Source: Rhodococcus phenolicus (GTDB lineage Bacteria; Actinomycetota; Actinomycetes; Mycobacteriales; Mycobacteriaceae). From it: 64,000 nt of DNA. Of the stretch, positions 32,677 to 40,521 are shown one piece after another. The first letter of the stretch is position 1; each line of letters starts with the position of its first letter. The notes under the pieces are model-generated. The model saw only the letters and a program-made list of their open reading frames with translations, did no database searches and was not told where the DNA came from. A program made the translations under genes and the position numbers. The stretch covers positions 20,213 through 84,212 of the forward strand of contig NZ_LRRH01000067.1 in the NCBI RefSeq assembly GCF_001646785.1. The letters run 5' to 3'.

Positions 32677-35028
32677 CTACCTTCGTGTCGTGGGGGCGGC
32701 GTGCCGCCCGCGAGCCGGTGCGAGGTCGGTGGAAGATACGTCGGTTGCCGCCCCGGACGGAGCGGAATCGAGAATCCTTGTGAGGAAACGGATCTGATGT
32801 TCGACAGCGGCATCGAATCCACGGTGACCCGCGTAGAGGCCGAAGTGGTCGCACGGATAGTGGCGGACCTCGGCGCGGGCGGCGAACCCCGCGGTGGCGG
32901 CGGAGTGCGCGGGAGCGCTGCGATCGAAATCGGCGATCTGCACGAGCACCGGGCAGCGGACGTTCTTCGCGTCCTTCGCGGGACGATACGACCCGAGCTG
33001 CATGGTGATGTCCGCGTCGATCTCGTTGCGCCAGGTCGGTCCGGCGAGGCCGGTGTAGTCCTCGTAGTAGCCGTCCAGGCTCAGCGCCGCGGTCTCGCCG
33101 GGGCGGCCGACCACGGGGATCGTGGCGCCGGTCCGCCCGGTGAGGACTCCGACGCGGCTGCGCAGGCCGACCGCAGCCGAGCGCGCGATCGTCCGCACGC
33201 TGTGGTGCCGCAGCGCGGTGACGGCGGCGGCCCGGCCGTCGACGAGCGGAGTCATCGACACCACCGCGGCGACGTCGGTGCGACCGGCCGCGACCGTGAA
33301 CACGTGCCCGCCCGAGAGGGACACGCCCCACAGCGCGACCCGGTCCGGATCGATCCCGTCGAGTCCGGCCGCGGCCGACAGCGCGGCCCGGTAGTCGTCG
33401 AGCTGGCCCGCCACGTCGACGCGTTGACGCACGGCGCCGCCGGAGGAGCCGAATCCCCGGTAGTCGAACGCGAACACGTCGAGACCGGCCTCGGCGAGCC
33501 GCTGCGCGAACGGCTCCAGGCCGGAGTCCTTCGTGCCGCCGAGTCCGTGCGCCATCACCACGATCGGCCGGCCCTGCGGGTTCGCGAGCCGGTCGTCGGA
33601 GGAGGGGAAGTGCCAGGCGTCGCAGGGAGTTCCGGACGAATCGAAGGTGAGATTCCGGTAGGAGGACGAGGTGGTGGGTGTCGCACACCGATCGTCGAGC
33701 GGGGCGGGTGCCACGAGATCCGCGCGAGCCGCTCCCTCCGGCAGTTCGCGGGTGCGCAGGTCGTGCTCGTAGAGGAAGTAGTCGACCTGCTGGGTGTGGC
33801 GCGGCCGGTCGAGCATGTGGCCGGTGTACTTCTGCTGGTCTTCGGCGATCACCCGGCGCATGTCGGCGATCGGCGGAAGCCGGTAGCGGCCGGCCGCGTA
33901 CGCGGCGATGAGCCGGGCCTGCGATTCGACGAACGGGAACAGTGTCGGTGTGGCCTGCGCGAACCCGGCGAAGGCGAGATCGTCGATGCCGGGAGCGAAG
34001 ATCCGCTTGTACAGGTCGATGCGGTTGCCCGGTGCGCTGATGAAGTCCTCATCGAAGAACGGGAACGTGATGTTGTATCCGGTGGCGTAGACGATGATGT
34101 CGAATTCCGCGCAGGTGCCGTCCTCGAAGTGCACCGTCGTGCCGTCGAGCAGCCGGACATCGGGTTTCGGGATCACATCGCCGGAGCCCAGGCGCAGCGG
34201 CAGTTCCACCGATTGTGTCGGATGTGCCTCGAAGAATCGGTGATTCGGGGTCGGCAGACCGTACAGTTCGGGCCGTCCGGTGAGGAACGGCTGGCCGAGC
34301 TGGGCGAGTTTGCGCTGCCACGCGAGCGGCACGTGCGGGCTGGTGCGGTAGTACTTGTCGGCGGGCCGCCCGGCGATGTACTTCGGCACGATCCACGCGC
34401 CGGACCGGGTGGACAGGGTGACCTCGTTGCCGAGCGCCTTCGACGACAGTTCGACGGCGATGTCCGCGGCGCTGTTGCCGATCCCGACGACGAGGATGCG
34501 CCGGCCGGTGAAATCCAGCGGAGTCTGCGGGTCGATGTAGTGGTGCGAGTGGATTTCGGTGCCGGTGAACTCGCCGGGGAAGTCCGCCGTCCGCGGGTCC
34601 CAGTGATGGCCGTTGGCGACAACCAGGAAATCGGCGTGCCGGGTGCTGCCGTCCTCGAGATCGAGGTCCCAGCCGCCGCCGTCGACGGGTGCGGCGTGCA
34701 GCACCCCGTTGCGGAACTCGATGTTCCGCTCGAGATCGAACGCGCGGGCGTAGCCGTCCAGGTAGGTCTTGATCTGGGTATGGTGCGGGAAGTCGGGATA
34801 CGACTCGGGCATCGGGTAGTCCTTGAAGGACAGCTGGTGCTTCGAGGTGTCGATGTGCAGCGACCGGTAGGCGCTGCTGCGCCCGTTCGGATTCCCGAAC
34901 GCCCAGTTGCCGCCGATGCGGTCGGACGACTCGAAGCAGGTGTAGGGAATGCCGTAGTCGCCCAGCATCTTTGCGGTGGTCAAGCCGCTGATCCCTGCTC
35001 CGATGACGGCCGTGGTCGGTGCCGGCAT
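32677..35028 (-). CDS. FMO-type flavin monooxygenase fused to alpha/beta hydrolase
   Basis: A 783-residue two-enzyme fusion. The first 450 residues are a class B flavoprotein monooxygenase: FAD site GAGISG at 10-15, the fingerprint FTGTEIHSHHY near 152-162, which fits FxGxxxHxxx(Y/F) of FMOs rather than the W ending of classical Baeyer-Villiger enzymes, and the NADPH site VVGIGNSAAD near 175-184. Residues about 465-783 form a hydrolase with AHGLGGTKD, nucleophile GVSLSGGH (Ser about 569), acid in IADFDRSAP and His in CDHFGLYAG. A ketone-to-ester oxidation followed by on-chain ester cleavage is the simplest reading. ATG at 35028 has GAGGAG upstream. It is divergent from a TetR gene. Confidence 0.88.
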   Translation of the reverse strand: MPAPTTAVIGAGISGLTTAKMLGDYGIPYTCFESSDRIGGNWAFGNPNGRSSAYRSLHIDTSKHQLSFKDYPMPESYPDFPHHTQIKTYLDGYARAFDLERNIEFRNGVLHAAPVDGGGWDLDLEDGSTRHADFLVVANGHHWDPRTADFPGEFTGTEIHSHHYIDPQTPLDFTGRRILVVGIGNSAADIAVELSSKALGNEVTLSTRSGAWIVPKYIAGRPADKYYRTSPHVPLAWQRKLAQLGQPFLTGRPELYGLPTPNHRFFEAHPTQSVELPLRLGSGDVIPKPDVRLLDGTTVHFEDGTCAEFDIIVYATGYNITFPFFDEDFISAPGNRIDLYKRIFAPGIDDLAFAGFAQATPTLFPFVESQARLIAAYAAGRYRLPPIADMRRVIAEDQQKYTGHMLDRPRHTQQVDYFLYEHDLRTRELPEGAARADLVAPAPLDDRCATPTTSSSYRNLTFDSSGTPCDAWHFPSSDDRLANPQGRPIVVMAHGLGGTKDSGLEPFAQRLAEAGLDVFAFDYRGFGSSGGAVRQRVDVAGQLDDYRAALSAAAGLDGIDPDRVALWGVSLSGGHVFTVAAGRTDVAAVVSMTPLVDGRAAAVTALRHHSVRTIARSAAVGLRSRVGVLTGRTGATIPVVGRPGETAALSLDGYYEDYTGLAGPTWRNEIDADITMQLGSYRPAKDAKNVRCPVLVQIADFDRSAPAHSAATAGFAARAEVRHYPCDHFGLYAGHRGFDAAVEHQIRFLTRILDSAPSGAATDVSSTDLAPARGRHAAPTTRR

Positions 35029-35090
35029 GCGTCAGCTCCTCGATCCTGCCGCCCGGAGCGGTTCCGGCGCGGTGCCGCCAATCTAGAACA

Positions 35091-35111
35091 TGTTCACCCG
35101 CGTTGTGAACA
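35091..35111. promoter_or_regulatory. TetR-type operator between monooxygenase and regulator genes
   Basis: TGTTCAC at 35091-35097 and GTGAACA at 35105-35111 form a perfect 7-7-7 inverted repeat. A second palindrome GAACATGTTC (35086-35095) overlaps it, giving three half-sites. The position suits repression of both divergent genes. It also shows that an in-frame ATG at 35090 is part of the operator, not the regulator start. Confidence 0.65.
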
Positions 35112-35149
35112 GATCTCGAAAACTGTCTACTTCGCGTATCGTCGCGGTC

Positions 35150-35845
35150 GTGTCCCGGCGCCGGATCGGGGCCGGTACGAAAGGCGCGACGATCGTGGAT
35201 GCCCAATCGGCGACGGTGCGCGAGCGACTTCTCGATGCTGCCGAGAACTGCTTGCGTGCCAAGGGGATTCGGTCGACGACCGTACTCGAGGTCGCCGAGG
35301 CCGCCGGTGTCTCCCGAGCGTGGCTGTACCGCCACTTCCCGGACAAGGCGACCCTCGTCGGCAGTGTCGTCGTGCGCCTCGACGCCGCCTACTGGGCCGG
35401 GGCTCACGCGACTCTCGCCGGGCACGGGACGCTCCTCGAGCAACTGGCCGCGGGGGTGCGGATCGGGCGCAGCGCCTACGACGACCCGGGGGCACTGGCG
35501 ATGCGGCTGCGCACCGAGGAACCGGAGGAATTCGCGGCGTGCGCGGGCGCCGGCGTCCACGAGTTCGTCCCGGACCTCGCCGCGTTCTGGAACCGCTATG
35601 TCGTCGCGGCGGCGGAGCGCGGCGAGATCGACCCCGGCATCGACACCGCCGAGGCGGCCGAATGGGTTGCGCGGGTTCTGATCAGTATCGCGACGGTGCC
35701 CGGCGCCACCCTCGATCCCGACGATCCGGATGCGGTGCTGCGGCACCTGCGCCGCTACGTGATGCCCGGCCTGGCCGTCACGGCGCCAGAGCCGCCAGGT
35801 GCGCCAGCAGATCGGGATACCGGCGGGTGTGGGCGCCGCCGTTGA
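35150..35845 (+). CDS. TetR-family regulator of the monooxygenase operon
   Basis: A regulator of about 231 residues. The DNA-binding part is standard (RERLLDAAENCLRAKGI, then TTVLEVAEAAGVSRAWLYRHFPDKATLV); the ligand domain is Ala-rich and variable. The GTG at 35150 is preferred because a TATCGT box ends 7 bases before it and the operator lies upstream; the ATG at 35090 would put the palindrome inside the gene. The last 68 bases overlap the end of the convergent SDR gene, and the C-terminal tail (GAPADRDTGGCGRRR) is low-complexity. It probably represses the divergent monooxygenase-hydrolase/FadD operon and itself, with a ketone, acid or acyl-CoA as inducer. Confidence 0.85.
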   Translation: MSRRRIGAGTKGATIVDAQSATVRERLLDAAENCLRAKGIRSTTVLEVAEAAGVSRAWLYRHFPDKATLVGSVVVRLDAAYWAGAHATLAGHGTLLEQLAAGVRIGRSAYDDPGALAMRLRTEEPEEFAACAGAGVHEFVPDLAAFWNRYVVAAAERGEIDPGIDTAEAAEWVARVLISIATVPGATLDPDDPDAVLRHLRRYVMPGLAVTAPEPPGAPADRDTGGCGRRR

Positions 35846-36548
35846 CGTCGATGTTCGCGCCCGTCATCCAGGCCGCGGCGTCCGACGCCAGGAACGCCAC
35901 CACCTCGGCGATCTCCTCGGGTCGTCCGCTGCGGCCGAGCGGGGTGTTCTCCAGGTAGTCCTCGGTCAGGCCCGGCACCAGCGACACACCGGCCACCAGC
36001 GGGGTGTCGACGAGGCCGGGGGAGATCGCGTTGACCCGGATCCGTCCCGGCGCCAGTTCGAGCGCCGCGACCTCCGTGAGCATCAGCACACCGGCTTTCG
36101 CCGAGCAGTACGCGGACATCCCGGTACCCGGCTGCCGGCCGTTGAGCGACGCGATGAGGGTGATGCTGCCGCCGTCGACCATGTGCCGACCCGCGTGCTT
36201 GACCACGAGGAACGCGCCGGTGAGGCACACGTCGAGTGTGGTGCGCCACCCCTCGAGGCTCAGTTCGGTGACAGCGCCGGGCACGCTGAGCCCGGCGCAG
36301 TCGACCACCGTGCCGACCCCGCCGAAATCGTCCGTCACCTCGTCGAACAACCGCTCGACGCTGTCCTCGTTGCGCACGTCGACGTGCCGCGCTGCGGCGC
36401 GGTCGCCGAGTTCGTCGGCGCGCTGCCGCGCGGCGTCGGTGTTCACGTCCGCCACGACCACGCGCGCTCCCAGCGAGTGCAGCTTCCGGCACGTCGCCCA
36501 GCCGATGCCGGATGCGCCGCCGACGACGATCGCCGTTGTTCCGTCCAC
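35778..36548 (-). CDS. short-chain dehydrogenase/reductase
   Basis: The 256-residue classical SDR has the cofactor site GGASGIGWA, the acidic residue in VVVADVN that favours NAD over NADP, DCAGLS (NAG region), the catalytic Ser in TLIASLNG and Y-C-S-A-K as YxxxK. It ends with the usual ASDAAAWMTGANIDVNGG. GTG at 36548 gives the normal N-terminus; no upstream ATG exists in frame. It meets the TetR gene tail-to-tail with a 68-base overlap. Beside a monooxygenase it could supply the ketone by oxidising a secondary alcohol, an inference from context. Confidence 0.88.
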   Translation of the reverse strand: MDGTTAIVVGGASGIGWATCRKLHSLGARVVVADVNTDAARQRADELGDRAAARHVDVRNEDSVERLFDEVTDDFGGVGTVVDCAGLSVPGAVTELSLEGWRTTLDVCLTGAFLVVKHAGRHMVDGGSITLIASLNGRQPGTGMSAYCSAKAGVLMLTEVAALELAPGRIRVNAISPGLVDTPLVAGVSLVPGLTEDYLENTPLGRSGRPEEIAEVVAFLASDAAAWMTGANIDVNGGAHTRRYPDLLAHLAALAP

Positions 36549-36723
36549 CCTCGGTACCCCCGTTTCGATGTGCCATCCGATGCGGCGATGGTAGAGACCG
36601 GACGGGTGGGAGGTTGCGAATGCGGAGAACTCGCCGATCGCCCGGCCGGTTTGTCGTACTGTGAAGGACGTCACATCGTGTCGGCCGACCCGACGTGCCG
36701 ACCCGTCCCGCTCGGAGGTCCGG

Positions 36724-37011
36724 ATGTCCACCACCGAAATGCAGGAACTGCAGCGCACCATCGGCCATCTGCGGCACTGCGTCGGATCGCTGCGCTCGCG
36801 CTACGGCGATGCCGCCGCGGTCAAGCGTCTCGCCAACGACCTGGACCGTCTCGACATCGACGCGCAGGAACTCGACGGGGCACCGCCCGCCGAGGTGAGG
36901 GCGCGAACCGCCGAGCGCATCCCGGTACCCGACTCGCCGTACGACGAGAACCTGTTCCGGGGTATCGACGCCGACGACGAAGGGCTCGGCGGGCACCACG
37001 GGGAGCGGTGA
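36724..37011 (+). CDS. small helical protein leading the sdh operon (Rv0250c-like)
   Basis: The 95-residue product is charged and helical (EMQELQRTIGHLRHCVGSLRSRYG, then AVKRLANDLDRLDIDAQEL), with an acidic C-terminus and a coiled-coil look. The ATG at 36724 has CGGAGG 5 bases upstream. Its stop overlaps the GTG of the cytochrome subunit gene by 4 bases, so it is coupled to the succinate dehydrogenase genes. In Mycobacterium tuberculosis a small protein (Rv0250c) holds the same place, and size and position agree. Role unknown; an assembly or stability factor is possible. Confidence 0.75.
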   Translation: MSTTEMQELQRTIGHLRHCVGSLRSRYGDAAAVKRLANDLDRLDIDAQELDGAPPAEVRARTAERIPVPDSPYDENLFRGIDADDEGLGGHHGER

Positions 37012-37817
37012 GCGCCCCGGCGGCCACCGGCGTACGGTCCGCGACCCGCGCGAGGATCGCGGACCGGACGCTGCGCACCGACCGGTGGTGGATCACCCCG
37101 TTGCTCACCGTTCTGGGCCTGACCGTCTTCGTGGTCTACGCCACGATCCGGTCGTTCGTGCGCACCGCCTACTGGGTCGAGGACTACCACTACCTCACGC
37201 CGTTCTACTCGCCGTGCGTCAGCGCGTCGTGCGTGCCCGGTTCGAGTCACTTCGGGGTATGGGTGGGCGAGCTGCCCATGTGGATCCCGCTCGCATTCCT
37301 GTCGCTGCCGTTCCTGCTCGGCTTCCGGCTGACCTGCTACTACTACCGCAAGGCCTATTACCGGTCGTTCTGGCTGTCACCGCCCGCGTGCGCGGTCGCC
37401 GAACCCCGCGCCGGGTACACCGGCGAGACGCGGCTGCCGCTGATCCTGCAGAACGTGCACCGTTACTTCTTCTACGTGGGGTTCGTGATCTCGCTGGTCA
37501 ACACGTACGACGCGATCCTCGCGTTCCACAGCCCCGGCGGATTCGGTTTCGGGCTCGGCAACGTGATCCTCGTGATCAACGTGATCCTGCTGTGGGGATA
37601 CACGCTCTCGTGTCACTCCTGCCGGCACGTCACCGGGGGGCGGCTCAAACACTTTTCGAAACACCCGGTGCGCTACCGCATCTGGACGTTCGCGTCGAGG
37701 TTGAACACGCGGCACATGCAGTTCGCGTGGATCACGCTGGGCACACTGATCATCACCGACTGCTACATCATGCTCGTCGCGAGCGGCACCATCTCGGATC
37801 TGCGGTTCGTCGGCTGA
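37008..37817 (+). CDS. sdhC: succinate dehydrogenase 1 membrane (cytochrome b) subunit
   Basis: The 269-residue membrane protein has five hydrophobic helices (starting near 30, 90, 150, 185, 230) and several His residues inside or next to them (NVHRYFFYVG, SCHSCRHV) that could bind haem. It matches the single large anchor subunit of the mycobacterial Sdh1 complex (Rv0249c-type), which passes electrons to menaquinone. The start is GTG at 37008, overlapping the previous stop. Translation upstream in the same frame belongs to no protein. Order small protein, SdhC, SdhA, SdhB is as in mycobacteria. Confidence 0.88.
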   Translation: MSAPAATGVRSATRARIADRTLRTDRWWITPLLTVLGLTVFVVYATIRSFVRTAYWVEDYHYLTPFYSPCVSASCVPGSSHFGVWVGELPMWIPLAFLSLPFLLGFRLTCYYYRKAYYRSFWLSPPACAVAEPRAGYTGETRLPLILQNVHRYFFYVGFVISLVNTYDAILAFHSPGGFGFGLGNVILVINVILLWGYTLSCHSCRHVTGGRLKHFSKHPVRYRIWTFASRLNTRHMQFAWITLGTLIITDCYIMLVASGTISDLRFVG

Positions 37818-37856
37818 CGGCACCGTCGGGGGCACCAGGGGACAGGGAGGGCAACG

Positions 37857-39773
37857 ATGCCGGAGGTCGAACGGCACGAGTACGACGTCGTGGTGATCGG
37901 CGCGGGCGGAGCGGGCCTGCGCGCGGTCATCGAGGCGCGCCAGCGGGGTCTGCGCGTCGCGGTCGTGTGCAAATCGCTGTTCGGCAAGGCCCACACCGTC
38001 ATGGCCGAAGGTGGCTGCGCCGCTGCCATGGGCAACGCCAACCCGCACGATTCGTGGCAGGTGCACTACCGGGACACCATGCGGGGCGGGAAGTTCCTCA
38101 ACAACTGGCGGATGGCGGAACTGCACGCCCGGGAGGCCCCGGACCGGGTGTGGGAACTGGAAACGTACGGGGCATTGTTCGACCGCACCCCCGACGGCCG
38201 GATCAGCCAGCGCAACTTCGGCGGGCACACCTACCCGCGCCTCGCACACGTCGGCGACCGCACCGGCCTCGAACTGATCCGCACCATGCAGCAGAAGATC
38301 GTGTCGTTGCAGCAGGAGGATCTCGCCACCCACGGCGACTACGAGGCCCGGGTCAAGGTGTTCGCCGAGTGCACGATCACCGAACTGCTCGTCGACGGGT
38401 CCGGCCGCATCGCCGGCGCGTTCGGCTACTGGCGCGAATCCGGCCGGTTCGTGCTGTTCGACGCACCCGCCGTCATCATCGCCACCGGCGGCATCGGCAA
38501 GTCCTACAAGGTGACCTCCAACTCGTGGGAGTACACCGGCGACGGGCACGCCCTCGCGCTGCGGGCGGGCGCGGCGCTGATCAACATGGAGTTCATCCAG
38601 TTCCACCCCACCGGCATGATCTGGCCACCGAGCGTCAAGGGCATCCTCGTCACCGAGGGCGTGCGCGGCGACGGCGGGGTGCTCAAGAACTCCGAGGGCG
38701 AGCGGTTCATGTTCTCCTACGTCCCGGCCGTGTTCAAAGGCCAGTACGCCGAGACCGAGGAGGAAGCCGACCGCTGGTACGAGGACCAGGAGAACAACCG
38801 CCGCACCCCGGATCTGCTGCCCCGCGACGAGGTGGCCCGCGCGATCAACTCCGAGGTCAAGGCCGGTCGCGACAGCCCACACGGCGGCGTTTACCTCGAC
38901 ATCGCGTCCCGCATGCCCGCCGCCGAGATCGTGCGGCGGCTCCCGTCGATGCACCACCAGTTCCTCGAACTCGCCGACGTCGACATCACCGAGGAACCCA
39001 TGGAGGTCGGGCCCACCTGCCACTACGTGATGGGCGGCATCGAGGTCGACCCGGACACCGCGGCCGCCTCGGTGCCCGGCCTGTTCGCCGCCGGCGAATG
39101 CTCGGGCGGCATGCACGGATCCAACCGGCTCGGCGGGAACTCGCTGTCGGACCTGCTGGTGTTCGGGCGGCGCGCGGGACTCGGAGCCGCGGACTACGTG
39201 GACGGGCTCACCGAACGGCCGGCGTTGTCCGACGCGGACATCGAGGCGGCGGCCCGCACCGCGCTGTCACCGTTCGACCCCGACGCACCCGACCGCGCCG
39301 AGAACCCGTACACCCTGCACGCGGAGCTGCAACAGTCGATGCACGACCTGGTGGGCATCATCCGCCGCGCCGACGAGATCGAACGTGCCCTGGCCGAACT
39401 CGACACCCTGCGCACCCGCATCCGCAACGTCGCGGTCGAGGGCAACCGGCAGTTCAATCCGGGCTGGCATCTCGCGCTGGATCTGCGCAACATGCTGCTG
39501 GTGTGCGAATGCGTGGCGCGAGCGGCCTTGCAGCGTACCGAAAGCCGGGGCGGCCACACCCGAGACGACCACCCGTCCATGGACGCGCAGTGGCGGCGGA
39601 CGCTGCTGGTGTGCCGCACCGACGGTGACGACCGGGCGATTCCCGACGTGACGGTGACGCCGGAACAGCAGCAGCCGATGCGGCCGGATCTGCTCGCGTT
39701 GTTCGACATCGACGAACTGGGCAAGTACTACACCGACGAGGAACTCGCCGATCATCCGGGACGGAGGTCCTGA
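37857..39773 (+). CDS. sdhA: succinate dehydrogenase 1 flavoprotein subunit
   Basis: The 638-residue flavoprotein oxidises succinate to fumarate. It shows the FAD-binding VVVIGAGGAGLRAV, the covalent-flavin His region GKAHTVMAEGGCAAAMGN, the substrate loop FIQFHPTG and the active-site segments RFMFSYVP, GGVYLDIAS and HYVMGGIEV, and ends with the helical domain around RNVAVEGNRQFNPGW. The HPTGM segment and PTCHYVMGG carry expected catalytic His/Arg neighbours. Good Shine-Dalgarno GGGAGG precedes the ATG. It follows sdhC by 39 bases and is one base from sdhB. It matches the Rv0248c type. Confidence 0.95.
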   Translation: MPEVERHEYDVVVIGAGGAGLRAVIEARQRGLRVAVVCKSLFGKAHTVMAEGGCAAAMGNANPHDSWQVHYRDTMRGGKFLNNWRMAELHAREAPDRVWELETYGALFDRTPDGRISQRNFGGHTYPRLAHVGDRTGLELIRTMQQKIVSLQQEDLATHGDYEARVKVFAECTITELLVDGSGRIAGAFGYWRESGRFVLFDAPAVIIATGGIGKSYKVTSNSWEYTGDGHALALRAGAALINMEFIQFHPTGMIWPPSVKGILVTEGVRGDGGVLKNSEGERFMFSYVPAVFKGQYAETEEEADRWYEDQENNRRTPDLLPRDEVARAINSEVKAGRDSPHGGVYLDIASRMPAAEIVRRLPSMHHQFLELADVDITEEPMEVGPTCHYVMGGIEVDPDTAAASVPGLFAAGECSGGMHGSNRLGGNSLSDLLVFGRRAGLGAADYVDGLTERPALSDADIEAAARTALSPFDPDAPDRAENPYTLHAELQQSMHDLVGIIRRADEIERALAELDTLRTRIRNVAVEGNRQFNPGWHLALDLRNMLLVCECVARAALQRTESRGGHTRDDHPSMDAQWRRTLLVCRTDGDDRAIPDVTVTPEQQQPMRPDLLALFDIDELGKYYTDEELADHPGRRS

Positions 39774-39774
39774 C

Positions 39775-40521
39775 ATGGGATACCAGGCGGCCTTTCGGGT
39801 GTGGCGCGGCGACGCCGAGGGCGGCGGCCTGCGCGACTACACCGTCGAAGCCAACGACGGGGAGGTCGTGCTCGACGTCGTGCACCGGCTGCAGGCCACC
39901 CAGACCCCCGATCTGGCGGTGCGCTGGAACTGCAAGGCCGGAAAATGCGGTTCGTGTTCCGCGGAGATCAACGGCCGACCCCGGCTGATGTGCATGACCC
40001 GCATGTCCACCTTCGAACCGGACGAGACGATCACGGTCACCCCCGTGCGCACCTTCCCGATCATCCGGGACCTCGTCACCGACGTGTCGTTCAACTACGA
40101 GAAGGCCCGCGAGATCCCGGCATTCACGCCGCCGCCCGGTCTGGCGCCGGGGGAGTACCGCATGCAACAGGTCGACGTCGAGCGCTCGCAGGAATTCCGC
40201 AAGTGCATCGAGTGCTTCCTCTGCCAGAACGTGTGCCACGTCGTGCGCGACCACGAGGACAACAAGTCCGCATTCGCCGGACCCCGCTATCTGATGCGCA
40301 TCGCCGAACTCGAGATGCACCCCCTCGACGTCGCCGACCGGCGCGACGCCGCGCAGGACCAGCACGGCCTCGGCCTGTGCAACATCACCAAATGCTGCAC
40401 CGAAGTGTGCCCGGAGAACATCCACATCACCGACAACGCGCTGATCCCGATGAAGGAACGCGTCGCCGGCCGCCGCTACGACCCGATCGTCTGGCTGGGC
40501 AACAAACTGTTCCGGCGCTGA
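39775..40521 (+). CDS. sdhB: succinate dehydrogenase 1 iron-sulfur subunit
   Basis: The 248-residue protein carries the [2Fe-2S] ligands in CKAGKCGSCSAEING plus the later LMCMTR, and the [4Fe-4S]/[3Fe-4S] ligands in CIECFLCQNVCH and CNITKCCTEVCPENI. This set relays electrons from SdhA to the membrane anchor. ATG at 39775 has GGACGGAGG upstream, inside the end of sdhA. Its last 46 bases overlap the end of the convergent CoA-transferase gene, so there is no room for a normal terminator between them. It is Rv0247c-type. Confidence 0.95.
   Translation: MGYQAAFRVWRGDAEGGGLRDYTVEANDGEVVLDVVHRLQATQTPDLAVRWNCKAGKCGSCSAEINGRPRLMCMTRMSTFEPDETITVTPVRTFPIIRDLVTDVSFNYEKAREIPAFTPPPGLAPGEYRMQQVDVERSQEFRKCIECFLCQNVCHVVRDHEDNKSAFAGPRYLMRIAELEMHPLDVADRRDAAQDQHGLGLCNITKCCTEVCPENIHITDNALIPMKERVAGRRYDPIVWLGNKLFRR

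Noticed and set aside
32107..35958. 1283-codon open frame on the + strand
   Set aside because: It lies opposite FadD and the monooxygenase-hydrolase, then crosses the TetR gene in another frame. No motif is present.
37085..39628. 847-codon + frame inside sdhC and sdhA
   Set aside because: An alternative frame of two certain genes, low-complexity Arg/Ala/Pro product.
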